Made by a program: the position numbers and the translations under genes. Of a stretch of 64,000 bases of DNA, positions 1 to 7,307 are shown piece by piece. Numbering within the stretch: position 1 is the stretch's first letter; each line of letters starts with the position of its first letter. Source of the DNA: Akkermansia muciniphila (GTDB taxonomy: Bacteria; Verrucomicrobiota; Verrucomicrobiia; Opitutales; Opitutaceae); assembly GCA_945888375.1 (NCBI GenBank), contig CAMCZZ010000016.1:1-64000 (forward strand), read 5' to 3'. The notes under the pieces were generated by a model. It did not search any database. It was given only the letters and a program-made list of their open reading frames with translations, and had not been told where the DNA came from.

Positions 1-389
1 CGTCGCTTTGCTTTGGGGCCACGCCGTCGGCGTGACCATCTTCGCACTGTGTGCTTCGTCGCATGGGATGTCGGAGGAGTGCGCCCCAACGAGGGCGCGG
101 GGAGTAGCGGGCCGCGCTACGCGGAGCCCTCAGATGGCCAAACCGAAAACACGGCCGCCCCCGAGGGATGCCGACGGGAAGCACCGGCTGCGCAAGGTGG
201 AGCGCAGCGGGACGGGACGCGGGACGACGCAGTCGCCAGCGCCCGCCAGCGAGCAATACCTAGAGGCGCGGACGGGCGGAGTGCGCAGCGCGGAGACCGC
301 CAGCCGTCGCAGGTGCTACCCTAAAGGCACCCTCTGGGCACGGCCACGCACGAAGAATTCGAGCCACCCGGCGAGCATCAATCACGGTT
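1..389. other. Left-edge stretch without a supportable gene
   Basis: Short reading frames exist on both strands, but their composition is arginine/alanine/glycine/proline-rich in every frame, as expected of random frames in GC-rich DNA. None shows a recognisable motif, a ribosome-binding site or a continuation into a neighbouring gene. The stretch lies downstream of the minus-strand DUF2971 gene, whose stop is at 390. It may be intergenic or the remains of an older gene cut by the window edge. Confidence 0.4.
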
Positions 390-1271
390 CTATGAGATAG
401 GTAACCCTTTGGCTGCACGCTTACGCATACCCTCCGCATACCAAGTGTGTCCACGCTCGCGTCGCGTATGGCGCGACTTCACGAAGTTTTCTGTGAAGTG
501 CTCCAAACTAAACGGGGCACCGTTCCGGCGCTTTAATTTTAAATTGAATCCATGTTCATGCGTTCCCGCACGAACCAGTTCGACATGCTTTAACCGCGAA
601 TTGGCGCTCAAGGCATTTCGTATGGCGGTAAATTTCGCATCTGTGCATCGAGCGCCTGCAATAATGACCCTTAACAAATCTGGATCGAAGGACATTTCTC
701 GTTTGGGTTTATTCGCTCCATCACCCTTAATAGCCAAGCGCCACTCACGTTCATACGACCATGCGGTGCCTTTAGTGAAAATAGCCTTTATGGTTCCCTC
801 GAAATTGACTTGCTCGGGAAGTTCCAAGACGGGTCGTTTATCGCCGTAGATCACCGGGCCGGCGGTGAGTCCGAGTTGCCTGAATGGCACGAACAAATCC
901 GAATCAAACCCGAAGGCGCATCCAGTGTGACTTTCTGCATAATGCGCCCACATCAGAAGATTTAACGGATCCTCGGTGAAGCAAAGCACATGATAACGAT
1001 TGGACGCTTCGTTGTGCACCCTCGGTGCCAAAATACGCTGCGCTTCCTGGACTGATGTAGACGGCGATAGCTCGTTGTGAGCAAGCAGCTCGGCAAAGTC
1101 GGAGCCGCGTAATTTGATTTTCAGCTCCGGCCTGAACTCAAAAGGATCGTTGAACGAAGTCGGATTACTGAAACGCAGATGGGGATCATTCAGGAAGAGC
1201 AGTGCGGTCTTTTCCGAAAGATATCGAAAGAGGAGAGGAGGCGGAACGCGTTGGGTGAAGTCCTGAAGCAT
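390..1271 (-). CDS. DUF2971 domain protein
   Basis: This 293-residue protein matches the DUF2971 family as I remember it: an N-terminal LFRYLSEKTALLFL segment, an SFNDPFE motif, then MWAHYAESHTGCAFGFD and a later WSYEREWRL. The biochemical role of the family is not established; members are often found in accessory or defence-rich regions. I chose the ATG at 1271 rather than longer extensions because those run into the upstream antitoxin gene and contribute only low-complexity arginine-rich sequence, while this start leaves a 29-base gap to it. The gene is clearly less GC-rich than the core genes to its right, suggesting horizontal acquisition. It lies last in a minus-strand run after the RES toxin and Xre antitoxin and may be co-transcribed with them. 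Confidence 0.8.
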   Translation of the reverse strand: MLQDFTQRVPPPLLFRYLSEKTALLFLNDPHLRFSNPTSFNDPFEFRPELKIKLRGSDFAELLAHNELSPSTSVQEAQRILAPRVHNEASNRYHVLCFTEDPLNLLMWAHYAESHTGCAFGFDSDLFVPFRQLGLTAGPVIYGDKRPVLELPEQVNFEGTIKAIFTKGTAWSYEREWRLAIKGDGANKPKREMSFDPDLLRVIIAGARCTDAKFTAIRNALSANSRLKHVELVRAGTHEHGFNLKLKRRNGAPFSLEHFTENFVKSRHTRRERGHTWYAEGMRKRAAKGLPIS

Positions 1272-1300
1272 TGGCTGGAGTGCCGCAGTAAAACAGGCAC

Positions 1301-1714
1301 TCAGCCCGGCTGGCCGGATTCGAGGTCGAAGAGCATGCGCCAGATGCGATCCAGTTCGCCACGCTCCACCACCTGTAAGGGCGTCGAACCGTCGAAGGCG
1401 GGATTGGGGTGCGTGAGCCAACGGCCGACTTGAGCCGGTTCGATCACGCGGGCGAGGCCGTCGAACAAGCGATCCATCTCAACCAAGGCTTTTTCCTGCT
1501 TGGGCGAAGGCGTGTCACCCTGGCTCCACTTGGCCACCGAGCGGGGCGAGAAGCCGGTGAGGCGGACGAGCTGCGCTTGCGTGACGTGGAACTCGGCGCG
1601 GTAGGTTTTGAGCAAGCCGGCGTAGTCCGTCGCGCCACGGTGCTTGAAGCGGAAGGCGACAAGAGCGGCCTTGGGTGCTTTGACTGTCTTAGTGCGTCGG
1701 GTAAGCGTGCTCAT
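1301..1714 (-). CDS. Xre/MbcA-ParS-like antitoxin of a RES toxin-antitoxin pair
   Basis: The 137-residue product has a central helix-turn-helix (VTQAQLVRLTGFSPRSVAKW) followed by the C-terminal DUF2384-type segment, recognisable from WLTHPNPAFDGSTPLQVV and GELDRIWRMLF. These are hallmarks of the MbcA/ParS antitoxins that neutralise RES-domain NAD-consuming toxins and usually repress their own operon. The ATG at 1714 starts 34 bases after the RES stop codon; a longer in-frame start at 1786 would overlap the toxin gene and is less attractive. The toxin lies upstream, the reverse of the order usually described for RES/Xre pairs. A short palindrome sits in the spacer just before this start. Confidence 0.85.
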   Translation of the reverse strand: MSTLTRRTKTVKAPKAALVAFRFKHRGATDYAGLLKTYRAEFHVTQAQLVRLTGFSPRSVAKWSQGDTPSPKQEKALVEMDRLFDGLARVIEPAQVGRWLTHPNPAFDGSTPLQVVERGELDRIWRMLFDLESGQPG

Positions 1715-1731
1715 TGTGCCTGCACTAAAAC

Positions 1732-1745
1732 CTGCAATTTTGCAG
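1732..1745. promoter_or_regulatory. Palindrome CTGCAATTTTGCAG between toxin and antitoxin genes
   Basis: The 14 bases are CTGCAA-TT-TTGCAG, a perfect 6-base inverted repeat in the 34-base spacer between the RES stop and the Xre start. The half-site TGCAA recurs in the larger palindrome at 2467-2484. It could be an Xre operator or an internal promoter element; this is inference from position and shared half-sites. Confidence 0.35.
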
Positions 1746-1748
1746 ATT

Positions 1749-2354
1749 TCAAGGTTTCTTTCCGGCGGTGAGGCGGGCGAGAGCATCGCCCTCGATGATC
1801 GTCAGGCGGTCGGAACCGCCGAGAGGCGGGAACAGGATGACGTTACGGGCTTGGCGCACGGCGGCGGAGCGAACGAGGAGGCCGGAAGCGCCGGTGGACG
1901 CGGCGGCGCGTCCGAGGGCCTGAGACAGGCTTTCTTGGCCGGACTGAAGGAGTTTGCGCCAATCCTCGCCGGAGAGTTCGGCAAGCGTGATACCGAGCTG
2001 GCGGCGGATGCCAGGGGAAGTGAGATCGAGCATTTTGCCGACCTTGGCCTGGATCGCGACGACGAGACGGGGCGTCTTGGTTTCGAGACCGTAGTAACGG
2101 TCGTTGGCCTTGGCCTCTTCCAAGGCGGCGGTGTCGGTCGTGCTGCCGTAGAGTGCCGCGAGGCCGGGAGGATTCCAGCGCCCGCCTCGTTGCTTGGCAC
2201 CGGTGCCGGAAAGAATATCTTTGGCGGAGGGGAACTGGATGGTTTGAAACCGGAAAAAGTGCCCACTCCACGGAGACAGCCACTCGGGGTGCGCCGTAAG
2301 GGTCGAGCGGAGGTCACCGTAGCGGGGATTGGGCGATGTGGCCGGGAGTTTCAC
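1749..2354 (-). CDS. RES-domain toxin (predicted NAD+ phosphorylase/hydrolase)
   Basis: The product has the RES-domain signature: FFRFQTI near the N-terminus, the GGRWNPPG loop, YGSTTDTAALEEA with the conserved glutamate, and GASGLLVRSA near the C-terminus. Characterised RES toxins deplete NAD+ in the cytoplasm and are neutralised by the cognate Xre/MbcA antitoxin, encoded immediately downstream. The frame is open up to an ATG at 2468, but the first 38 residues would be unlike the family and would run through AT-richer, promoter-like DNA. I therefore prefer the GTG at 2354 (protein starting VKLPATS, 201 residues). No convincing Shine-Dalgarno precedes it. Nothing in the RES core appears missing, so the toxin should be active. 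Confidence 0.82.
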   Translation of the reverse strand: MKLPATSPNPRYGDLRSTLTAHPEWLSPWSGHFFRFQTIQFPSAKDILSGTGAKQRGGRWNPPGLAALYGSTTDTAALEEAKANDRYYGLETKTPRLVVAIQAKVGKMLDLTSPGIRRQLGITLAELSGEDWRKLLQSGQESLSQALGRAAASTGASGLLVRSAAVRQARNVILFPPLGGSDRLTIIEGDALARLTAGKKP

Positions 2355-2466
2355 GGAACACCGCAAAGCAGGCGAACGACAGTCGTTTGAGCGATGAAAA
2401 AATGGCGATTCGCATGGCTTTCCATTGCCCATAAATTCATTCGCCAAGCGCAAATACAGGCTTGTC

Positions 2467-2484
2467 ATGCAAGCGCGCTTGCAT
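2467..2484. promoter_or_regulatory. Perfect 18-bp palindrome, candidate operator between divergent genes
   Basis: The bases read ATGCAAGCGCGCTTGCAT, identical on both strands. The palindrome lies 11 bases before the start of the plus-strand gene at 2496 and about 113 bases upstream of the preferred RES start. It contains the TGCAA...TTGCA half-sites also present at 1732-1745. The simplest reading is a binding site for the Xre antitoxin controlling the divergent promoters; no binding evidence exists here. Confidence 0.45.
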
Positions 2485-2495
2485 AGCTTTTTGAA

Positions 2496-2789
2496 ATGAA
2501 AACTGACACTGGCGCGGATGAAGTAAGGGAGCGGATTTCGGATGTGGTAAGCGGCGATACAAAACCCGGATCACGGGCACGCGCTAAGGCGCTGGCCGGT
2601 GTGCAATGGTTCCTAGCGACGGATGACGCCCGAGCCGTGGGACTGCGAGGGCTGAACGCCGTTCTCGTTCCACTTGAAGAGGCAGAAATCTATGATGGTC
2701 GCGATAATGAGGAAATGAAGCGCCGCTATTTTGAGGCTGTGCTAAAAGTGCCTCTTAAGGTTGTGCCGATCTCGGAGGATGTGCGTTGA
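2496..2789 (+). CDS. Small hypothetical protein, divergent from the RES operon
   Basis: This 97-residue acidic protein has no family I recognise. It is predicted soluble and mostly helical, without a signal peptide or membrane segment. The ATG at 2496 follows an AT-rich stretch and the 18-bp palindrome, so it may share regulation with the divergent toxin module. Its stop codon overlaps the TTG start of the next gene (TTGA at 2786-2789), indicating translational coupling. Function unknown. Confidence 0.55.
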   Translation: MKTDTGADEVRERISDVVSGDTKPGSRARAKALAGVQWFLATDDARAVGLRGLNAVLVPLEEAEIYDGRDNEEMKRRYFEAVLKVPLKVVPISEDVR

Positions 2790-2962
2790 AGCACACATGC
2801 CCGAAGTGCGGCCATGAATGGGATGCGCCTGCGCCGCAGCAGGCGAAGGCGGGCAAGTCGCGATGGAAAGGCGTCAGTGCAAAGAAGCGAAGTGACGCGG
2901 CGAAAAAAGCGGCAGAGGCGCGCTGGGCTCCGGCGAAGTCAGCCGGCAAGGGGCGGAAGTAA
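2786..2962 (+). CDS. 58-residue zinc-ribbon-like small protein (TTG start)
   Basis: Starting at the TTG at 2786, the frame encodes a 58-residue protein beginning LKHTCPKCGHEW, with a CPKC knuckle and a nearby histidine, then a strongly basic lysine/alanine-rich tail (WKGVSAKKRSDAAKKAAEAR). A clear GGAGG at 2774-2778 lies seven bases before the TTG, and the start overlaps the preceding stop codon. Only one CxxC pair is present, so a complete four-ligand zinc site would need the histidine or a dimer. Small proteins of this kind occur in phage-like and mobile regions, where they may bind nucleic acid. That role is inference. Confidence 0.6.
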   Translation: MKHTCPKCGHEWDAPAPQQAKAGKSRWKGVSAKKRSDAAKKAAEARWAPAKSAGKGRK

Positions 2963-3002
2963 TCCGACGCAGCTTCAGAGAGTTTATACGCTAATAAAAA
3001 TA

Positions 3003-4340
3003 TTACTCATTCCAGAGGATTCGATCCTTGGGGAAATCGGGATGGCGTTGCAGCCAATCACGGTAACTGCGAAGTAACTTGGGAACCGTCATATCACTAT
3101 AAAAGTCCGACTCCTGCACAAGGCGGACTAACCATGTAGCCGGGACAGGGTCATCTTCTTCCCTAAGCAATGCATGAACGAGTCGGCGCAAAGAACCTCG
3201 CTCTGGCAGAATGCGCCCAGATTCATGATCTATACTCAGGCCGGGTTTTTGAAATAGAAAATCCGTGAAGGCGGGCTGCTGGCGCACGGGAACCGTGCGG
3301 TCTAGGAATGATTGAAGGTCCAATCCGCTTTTTTGGAACTCCGCCGAATTGCGCAATTGTTCATGCCACATTTCAAATTGCTGTTCTTGGTGGAGGTTCG
3401 CGGCAATGGCCTCTGGTTCTTCCTCGAAAACTGCCGTGATCGCGCCGATGGCTAGGGCTTCGTCCGATGGAGAGGCAAAGGGGCCGAGCTTTTGACCTAA
3501 GTCACCACCGTCTAGCCACACTTGAAGCAGTGCTTGTTGTTCGGACGGAAACCAATCGAGCAGCCGTTGTAGTGGCCCAAGCAAGAAATCACGTGCCACC
3601 TGCCGCACACGCTCTCTAGTCAATCCGGCCTCCGCAGCCGCTTCCTCGAGGGTCATTTTCTGGACAAGCCTGCGCTCCATGAGAGGTCTTTGACGAGGGG
3701 ATAGATCCTCAATCATACGTCTTACCGCGATTGCCAGTGAAAGCCCGAAGCCCTCATTGGCTAGCGGCAGACACTGCCTCACTCCTGACGCATCATTGCT
3801 TTGCAGCGCATTCACGAGCGCAAGCACTTCGCTCACCGATTTGCGGCCCAGATTGTCCTGTTTGAGTAGGCCCGGTTCACCTAGTGATTCAACGGCGTCA
3901 AGCAGACCGCCTAATGTTTCTATATTACTATTCTCACAAAAGCCGATGACGCGAGCGGGCACGCGCATGAGCGCCACAGGGAATGATTCAGGAATGTGCC
4001 AATCTTGCAGTGCATCCCGTGCTTTTTTTGGTGGCGTCAAAGATGCGGCAACCGCCATTGGTTGTATATCATTTCCGATGGCTGCCTCTAAAATGGAAAC
4101 GAGCTTTTCCAGTTTAACTATACCAAAGCCTCTACGTTGAAGAAGAGAGTGATAATCAAATGCCAGATACTCTGACACCCAGACGGATTTTAGATTTTCA
4201 AACCAAGGCAGATCGAACCGGTGCGCTAGATCACCGACGGTAAAAACATCTTGGGTGAACATGGGCTGTGCAAGGGCCGCGTTACGCACGTTTGTCCAGC
4301 GCTGTTCATAACCCGCTAACATTTCTTTTTTCGTGGGCAT
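3003..4340 (-). CDS. Composite regulator: RNA polymerase alpha-CTD-like plus sigma region 4-like domains
   Basis: The 445-residue protein combines two transcription-machinery modules. Residues about 124-180 resemble the helix-hairpin-helix C-terminal domain of RNA polymerase alpha (SNIETLGGLLDAV, then NLGRKSVSEVLALV). A less clear similar hairpin is at about 66-88 (LLQRRGFGIVKLEKLV). Residues about 212-258 resemble sigma-70 region 4: LSPRQRPLMERRL, then MTLEEAAAEAGLTRERVRQV, a helix-turn-helix that in sigma factors contacts the -35 element. The C-terminal 180 residues are unassigned. No region 2 is visible, so it is not a complete sigma factor; it may be a DNA-binding regulator. Base composition is lower in GC than the core genome. 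It sits between the zinc-ribbon gene and a prophage relic, in accessory DNA. Confidence 0.7.
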   Translation of the reverse strand: MPTKKEMLAGYEQRWTNVRNAALAQPMFTQDVFTVGDLAHRFDLPWFENLKSVWVSEYLAFDYHSLLQRRGFGIVKLEKLVSILEAAIGNDIQPMAVAASLTPPKKARDALQDWHIPESFPVALMRVPARVIGFCENSNIETLGGLLDAVESLGEPGLLKQDNLGRKSVSEVLALVNALQSNDASGVRQCLPLANEGFGLSLAIAVRRMIEDLSPRQRPLMERRLVQKMTLEEAAAEAGLTRERVRQVARDFLLGPLQRLLDWFPSEQQALLQVWLDGGDLGQKLGPFASPSDEALAIGAITAVFEEEPEAIAANLHQEQQFEMWHEQLRNSAEFQKSGLDLQSFLDRTVPVRQQPAFTDFLFQKPGLSIDHESGRILPERGSLRRLVHALLREEDDPVPATWLVRLVQESDFYSDMTVPKLLRSYRDWLQRHPDFPKDRILWNE

Positions 4341-4351
4341 GCCCTGCTAGA

Positions 4352-4657
4352 TCAAAAAACAAAGCCCTTCGTTTGTGCCTCATCAAGCATGGCCAGCGAC
4401 TCCTTGCTTTCCATGAGCGACGGCTTTTTTCCACGTGCGAGTTTGCGCCCTAGGTTCGCAGCAAAAGTGATCTGCCACGCTTTGAGCTGGCTTGTCTGCT
4501 GCCCCCACGCGGCCAATGCTGGCCATGTTTCGACGCGAAGTCGCTCAACGCGGGCGAGCAATTCGCCGGCTTTGGGTTTTTCGCCACGGGCACCGCCGGA
4601 TTCTGGCGCATCAGCGGTCGATGCACTGGCTGAGCCCGCCACCGCAGGAGCGGTCAT
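4352..4657 (-). CDS. Hypothetical protein, possibly a prophage remnant
   Basis: The C-terminal half looks genuinely coding (LLARVERLRVETWPALAAWG, then QITFAANLGRKLARGKKPSL), while the N-terminal 35 residues are alanine/serine/proline-rich. The frame is open to 4864, but upstream of 4700 the adjacent frame (for example LSTIISVLRDPVPYRGGLGI, ending at 4692) looks more protein-like. This suggests two overlapping gene remnants or a frameshift. I set the start at the ATG at 4657 (101 residues), though an original start just before VKITLPDL is possible. I recognise no family. It lies 11 bases upstream of the alpha-CTD/sigma4 gene and in line with the phage relic. Confidence 0.4.
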   Translation of the reverse strand: MTAPAVAGSASASTADAPESGGARGEKPKAGELLARVERLRVETWPALAAWGQQTSQLKAWQITFAANLGRKLARGKKPSLMESKESLAMLDEAQTKGFVF

Positions 4658-5038
4658 GTCAGCAGAGAGATCAGGGAGAGTGATTTTAACCTCACGAAAA
4701 CGCAGCCAGCACTCCTCCTGTTTGCACCATTCGGTTACATTTGATGGCGAAGATGCCGAGGCCGCCCCGGTAGGGCACGGGGTCGCGGAGGACGGAAATG
4801 ATTGTGGAGAGCATGGCTTTTCGGGTGGGGCCGGTGTGGTGATTGGGTGGAAAATTCGAACCATCGGAAAAGGCAGGGCGGAGAATCACCCCACCTCTCG
4901 TTCACAGACGCGCCTCGCTGCGTTGGAGCCTGCGCTCCGGTCGGTCATGGGTTTCAACCCACTCCCTCGCGGTGCTCGGCTCCGCCTTGCGATCCATCGT
5001 CTCTGAACATCGCCGCATCCCGAAAGGGAGGAGGCATG

Positions 5039-5072
5039 AAAAAGGGCGGCGGTCGTGAGACCGGCCGCCCTT
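5039..5072 (-). terminator. Rho-independent terminator downstream of the capsid relic
   Basis: On the minus strand a long hairpin (outer arms GGGCGGC/GCCGCCC at 5044-5050 and 5064-5070, inner arms GGTC/GACC around a GTGA loop) is followed by five T residues (complement of 5039-5043). It lies about 20 bases past the stop of the capsid-like pseudogene at 5092. Confidence 0.75.
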
Positions 5073-5091
5073 GGGTGCCGCGTTTTGGGTT

Positions 5092-5643
5092 TTAGCTGCC
5101 GGTGACCTTGCGGGCACAGACGGAGGACGTGACGCGGATGTCTTCCGACCAGTCGACGGCGAGGATGTCGGAGCGGGCGGAGTCCTCGCGATACATGCGA
5201 ACCACGTCCACGCCGCCACGGCGCAGGCGGAAGGTTTTCATGAAGCTGGGATCGTAGAGCGTGGGGCTGGCGTTGGCGTGGAAAACGACGAGCTGTTGAC
5301 CGATGATGTTCACGTTGGCCTTGGCCGCGCCGAGCTTGGCGGTGTCTTTCGCGAGGATGCCAACGCGGATGTCGATGCTCGGATTGAGGAGCAGCGAAGA
5401 GAACTGCGCCATGCTGACGCCGACGGAGGCCGCGCCGGGGAAGTGGGCGATGACCTTGGCGTTGTTGCGGAGCTTATTTCAGAGCGGCAGGCCGATGACG
5501 AGGCGGTTGGGCATGCGGCCGGTGTCGGTGGCGAGAGCCTTCACGGCCTTGGCCTCGTCGCGGAGTAGCGCATCGACCCAGAAGCCGCGCGCGTCGGTGT
5601 CTTTGGCAGGGAGGCGACCGGCGCGGACGGCGGCATCAACCAG
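5092..5643 (-). pseudogene. Phage protease/major-capsid fusion remnant with in-frame stop
   Basis: From about 5643 the frame reads LVDAAVRAGRLPAKDTDARG, which resembles the C-terminal end of Mu-type protease/scaffold proteins. It continues directly into a segment resembling the C-terminal half of a phage major capsid protein: GRMPNRLVIGLPL, LRNNAKVIAHF, ASPTLYDPSFMKTFRLRRGG and DWSEDIRVTSS before the stop at 5092. The two parts are joined by an apparent internal deletion. At 5479-5481 a TGA interrupts the frame where capsid homologues would be expected to have tryptophan (GLPL-stop-NKLRNN); the frame is otherwise intact on both sides. The gene is therefore a decayed phage structural gene. The capsid assignment rests on remembered family patterns and needs a search. 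Confidence 0.55.
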
Positions 5644-5863
5644 CGATTCGGCGCGTGGCGGTGGTGCGAATGCCGGTCTCGGCCTGCAGACGTTGGATTT
5701 CCAAGGCCTGACGCTCGGCGGAAGCCTCGGCGCGGGAAGGGAAATTCTTGCGGATGCGCTTACCGTCGAGCCAACCGGTGACGCGAAAAACGATCTCCCC
5801 TGAGGGATTCGTGAACTCTGAGATGACGAACTGTGCGGCCTGGGCCCTGTGAGATTTGCCACG
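5636..5863 (-). pseudogene. Phage integrase N-terminal stub
   Basis: This 75-residue frame includes QFVISEFTNPSGEIVFRVTG, WLDGKRIRKNFPSRAEA and ERQALEIQRLQ, the pattern of the N-terminal arm and core-binding start of tyrosine recombinases. It stops at 5636, and the catalytic domain with the R-H-R-Y residues is absent. No good start codon is visible after the TGA at 5864-5866. Its position about 50 bases from the 3' end of tRNA-Ser is where an integrase of a tRNA-inserted element would lie. Confidence 0.6.
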
Positions 5864-5910
5864 TCAACTGACAAATCTGCTGTCTGCCCTAGCCCGTCAG
5901 AGGTAAAATC

Positions 5911-6002
<92 letters not shown>

Positions 6003-6164
6003 GGAACGAAACGTCGAAACAAGGACGCGTTCGGCAAAGCGCAAGGTCGATTTTTCCGCCGCAGGCATTCCCCCCCCTCGTTTTTTCAAAGGTTGTTTTT
6101 GCCCTTGCGCACCCGCACCCCATCGCCCTTTCTCTGACCCTTTTAACTCAACCCACGTATCACC

Positions 6165-6395
6165 ATGTCTCGCATTTGCGCCATCACCGGCAAACGCCCC
6201 ACCAAGGGTTCCATCATTCACCGCAAGGGCCAGTCCAAGAAGAGCGGCGGCATCGGCACCCACGTGACCAAGAAGACCTCCCGCACCTTCAAGCCCAATC
6301 TCCAGCGCATCCGCGTGAAGCTCGCCAATGGCGGCATCAAGCGCATGCTCGTCTCGGTCAAGGCCATCAAGGCCGGTCTGGTCGAGAAGGCCTGA
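6165..6395 (+). CDS. rpmB: 50S ribosomal protein bL28
   Basis: The 76-residue basic protein begins MSRICAITGKRPTKGSIIHR and ends with VKAIKAGLVEKA, a full-length match to bL28 of the large ribosomal subunit. Only one N-terminal cysteine is present rather than a CxxC pair, so it looks like a zinc-independent form. It follows tRNA-Ser divergently and is followed by an intrinsic terminator, so it is probably a single-gene unit. The start lacks a clear Shine-Dalgarno. Confidence 0.95.
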   Translation: MSRICAITGKRPTKGSIIHRKGQSKKSGGIGTHVTKKTSRTFKPNLQRIRVKLANGGIKRMLVSVKAIKAGLVEKA

Positions 6396-6444
6396 GTCTT
6401 CCGCCCGGTCCTTTCCCCCCGTGGAAAGTTGTCCGCTCCCTTCG

Positions 6445-6474
6445 CCCGCAGCCTTCCCCGGTTGCGGGTTTTTT
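6445..6474 (+). terminator. Rho-independent terminator after rpmB
   Basis: CCCGCA at 6445-6450 pairs with TGCGGG at 6463-6468 and is followed by six T residues (6469-6474). It lies 50 bases beyond the rpmB stop and separates rpmB from the ABC importer operon. Confidence 0.75.
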
Positions 6475-6527
6475 GCGGCCCGCGTTTGCGCGCCGCCTTC
6501 TGGCGATGCTCTTTCACGGGTCGCCCC

Positions 6528-7307
6528 ATGACGCCTCCCCCCCTCCTCCATTGCCAGGCGCTCGCCAAGCGGTTCGCCGCCACCGGGCCGGCCGTGCTGG
6601 GGCCGCTCGATCTGGCGGTCGCGCCGGGGGAATTTGTGTCCATCCTCGGGCCCTCCGGTTGCGGTAAATCCACCCTCCTGCGTCTGGTCTCCGGCCTGCT
6701 CGCACCCAGCGGCGGCGCGCTCACCGTGGCGGGCCGCCCGCCCGGGGCGCTCGACGACCTCGCCTACGTTTTCCAGGACGCGACTTTGCTGCCTTGGCTC
6801 CGGGTGGACGCCAACGTCGAGACCCTCCTGCGCCTGCGGCACGTGCCGTCGGCCGAGCGGGTGCGACGGCGCGACGCCGCCCTCGGCCTGGTGCGGCTGG
6901 CGGAAAAGGCCCGGGCCTACCCGCGCCAGCTCTCCGGCGGCCAGCGCATGCGGGTCTCGCTCGCCCGCGCGCTCGCCCTCGAGCCCCGGGTGCTGCTGCT
7001 CGACGAGCCCTTTGGCGCGCTCGATGAAATGACCCGCGACCACCTCGGCGAGGAGTTGCTCGCCATCCACGCCCGGCAGGCGTGGACGGCGTTGTTTGTC
7101 ACGCACTCGGTGGCCGAGGCGGTGTTTCTCTCGTCCCGCATCCTGGTGCTCGCGCCGCATCCGGGACGCATCGCCCACGACCTCCCGGTCGAGCTGCCGT
7201 ATCCGCGCAATCAGGATACCCGGCGTGCCCCGGACTACCTGCGCCTCGTGGCGGAGGTCTCCGCGCGGCTGCGCGCGGTCGAACCGGCGGAGGCCTCGGC
7301 CGCATGA
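6528..7307 (+). CDS. ABC transporter ATP-binding protein (NitT/TauT/ThiZ type)
   Basis: This 259-residue ATPase carries a Walker A (GPSGCGKST), a Q-loop (VFQDATLLPW), a signature (LSGGQRMRVSLARAL), a Walker B (VLLLDEPFGALDE) and an H-loop (VTHS). It should energise uptake of the ligand bound by the NMT1/THI5-like protein encoded two genes downstream. I chose the ATG at 6528 because upstream in-frame sequence is non-family and overlaps the rpmB terminator. Its stop overlaps the permease start (ATGA at 7304). The exact substrate cannot be read from the ATPase. Confidence 0.9.
   Translation: MTPPPLLHCQALAKRFAATGPAVLGPLDLAVAPGEFVSILGPSGCGKSTLLRLVSGLLAPSGGALTVAGRPPGALDDLAYVFQDATLLPWLRVDANVETLLRLRHVPSAERVRRRDAALGLVRLAEKARAYPRQLSGGQRMRVSLARALALEPRVLLLDEPFGALDEMTRDHLGEELLAIHARQAWTALFVTHSVAEAVFLSSRILVLAPHPGRIAHDLPVELPYPRNQDTRRAPDYLRLVAEVSARLRAVEPAEASAA

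Noticed and set aside
4389-5006. A 205-residue plus-strand frame over the prophage relic
   Set aside because: Its composition is random-like, it contains no motif, and the minus-strand frames in the same region look more protein-like.
6396-6527. Possible TPP riboswitch before the NMT1/THI5 importer
   Set aside because: No CTGAGA-type conserved core was found; the only structure is the rpmB terminator.
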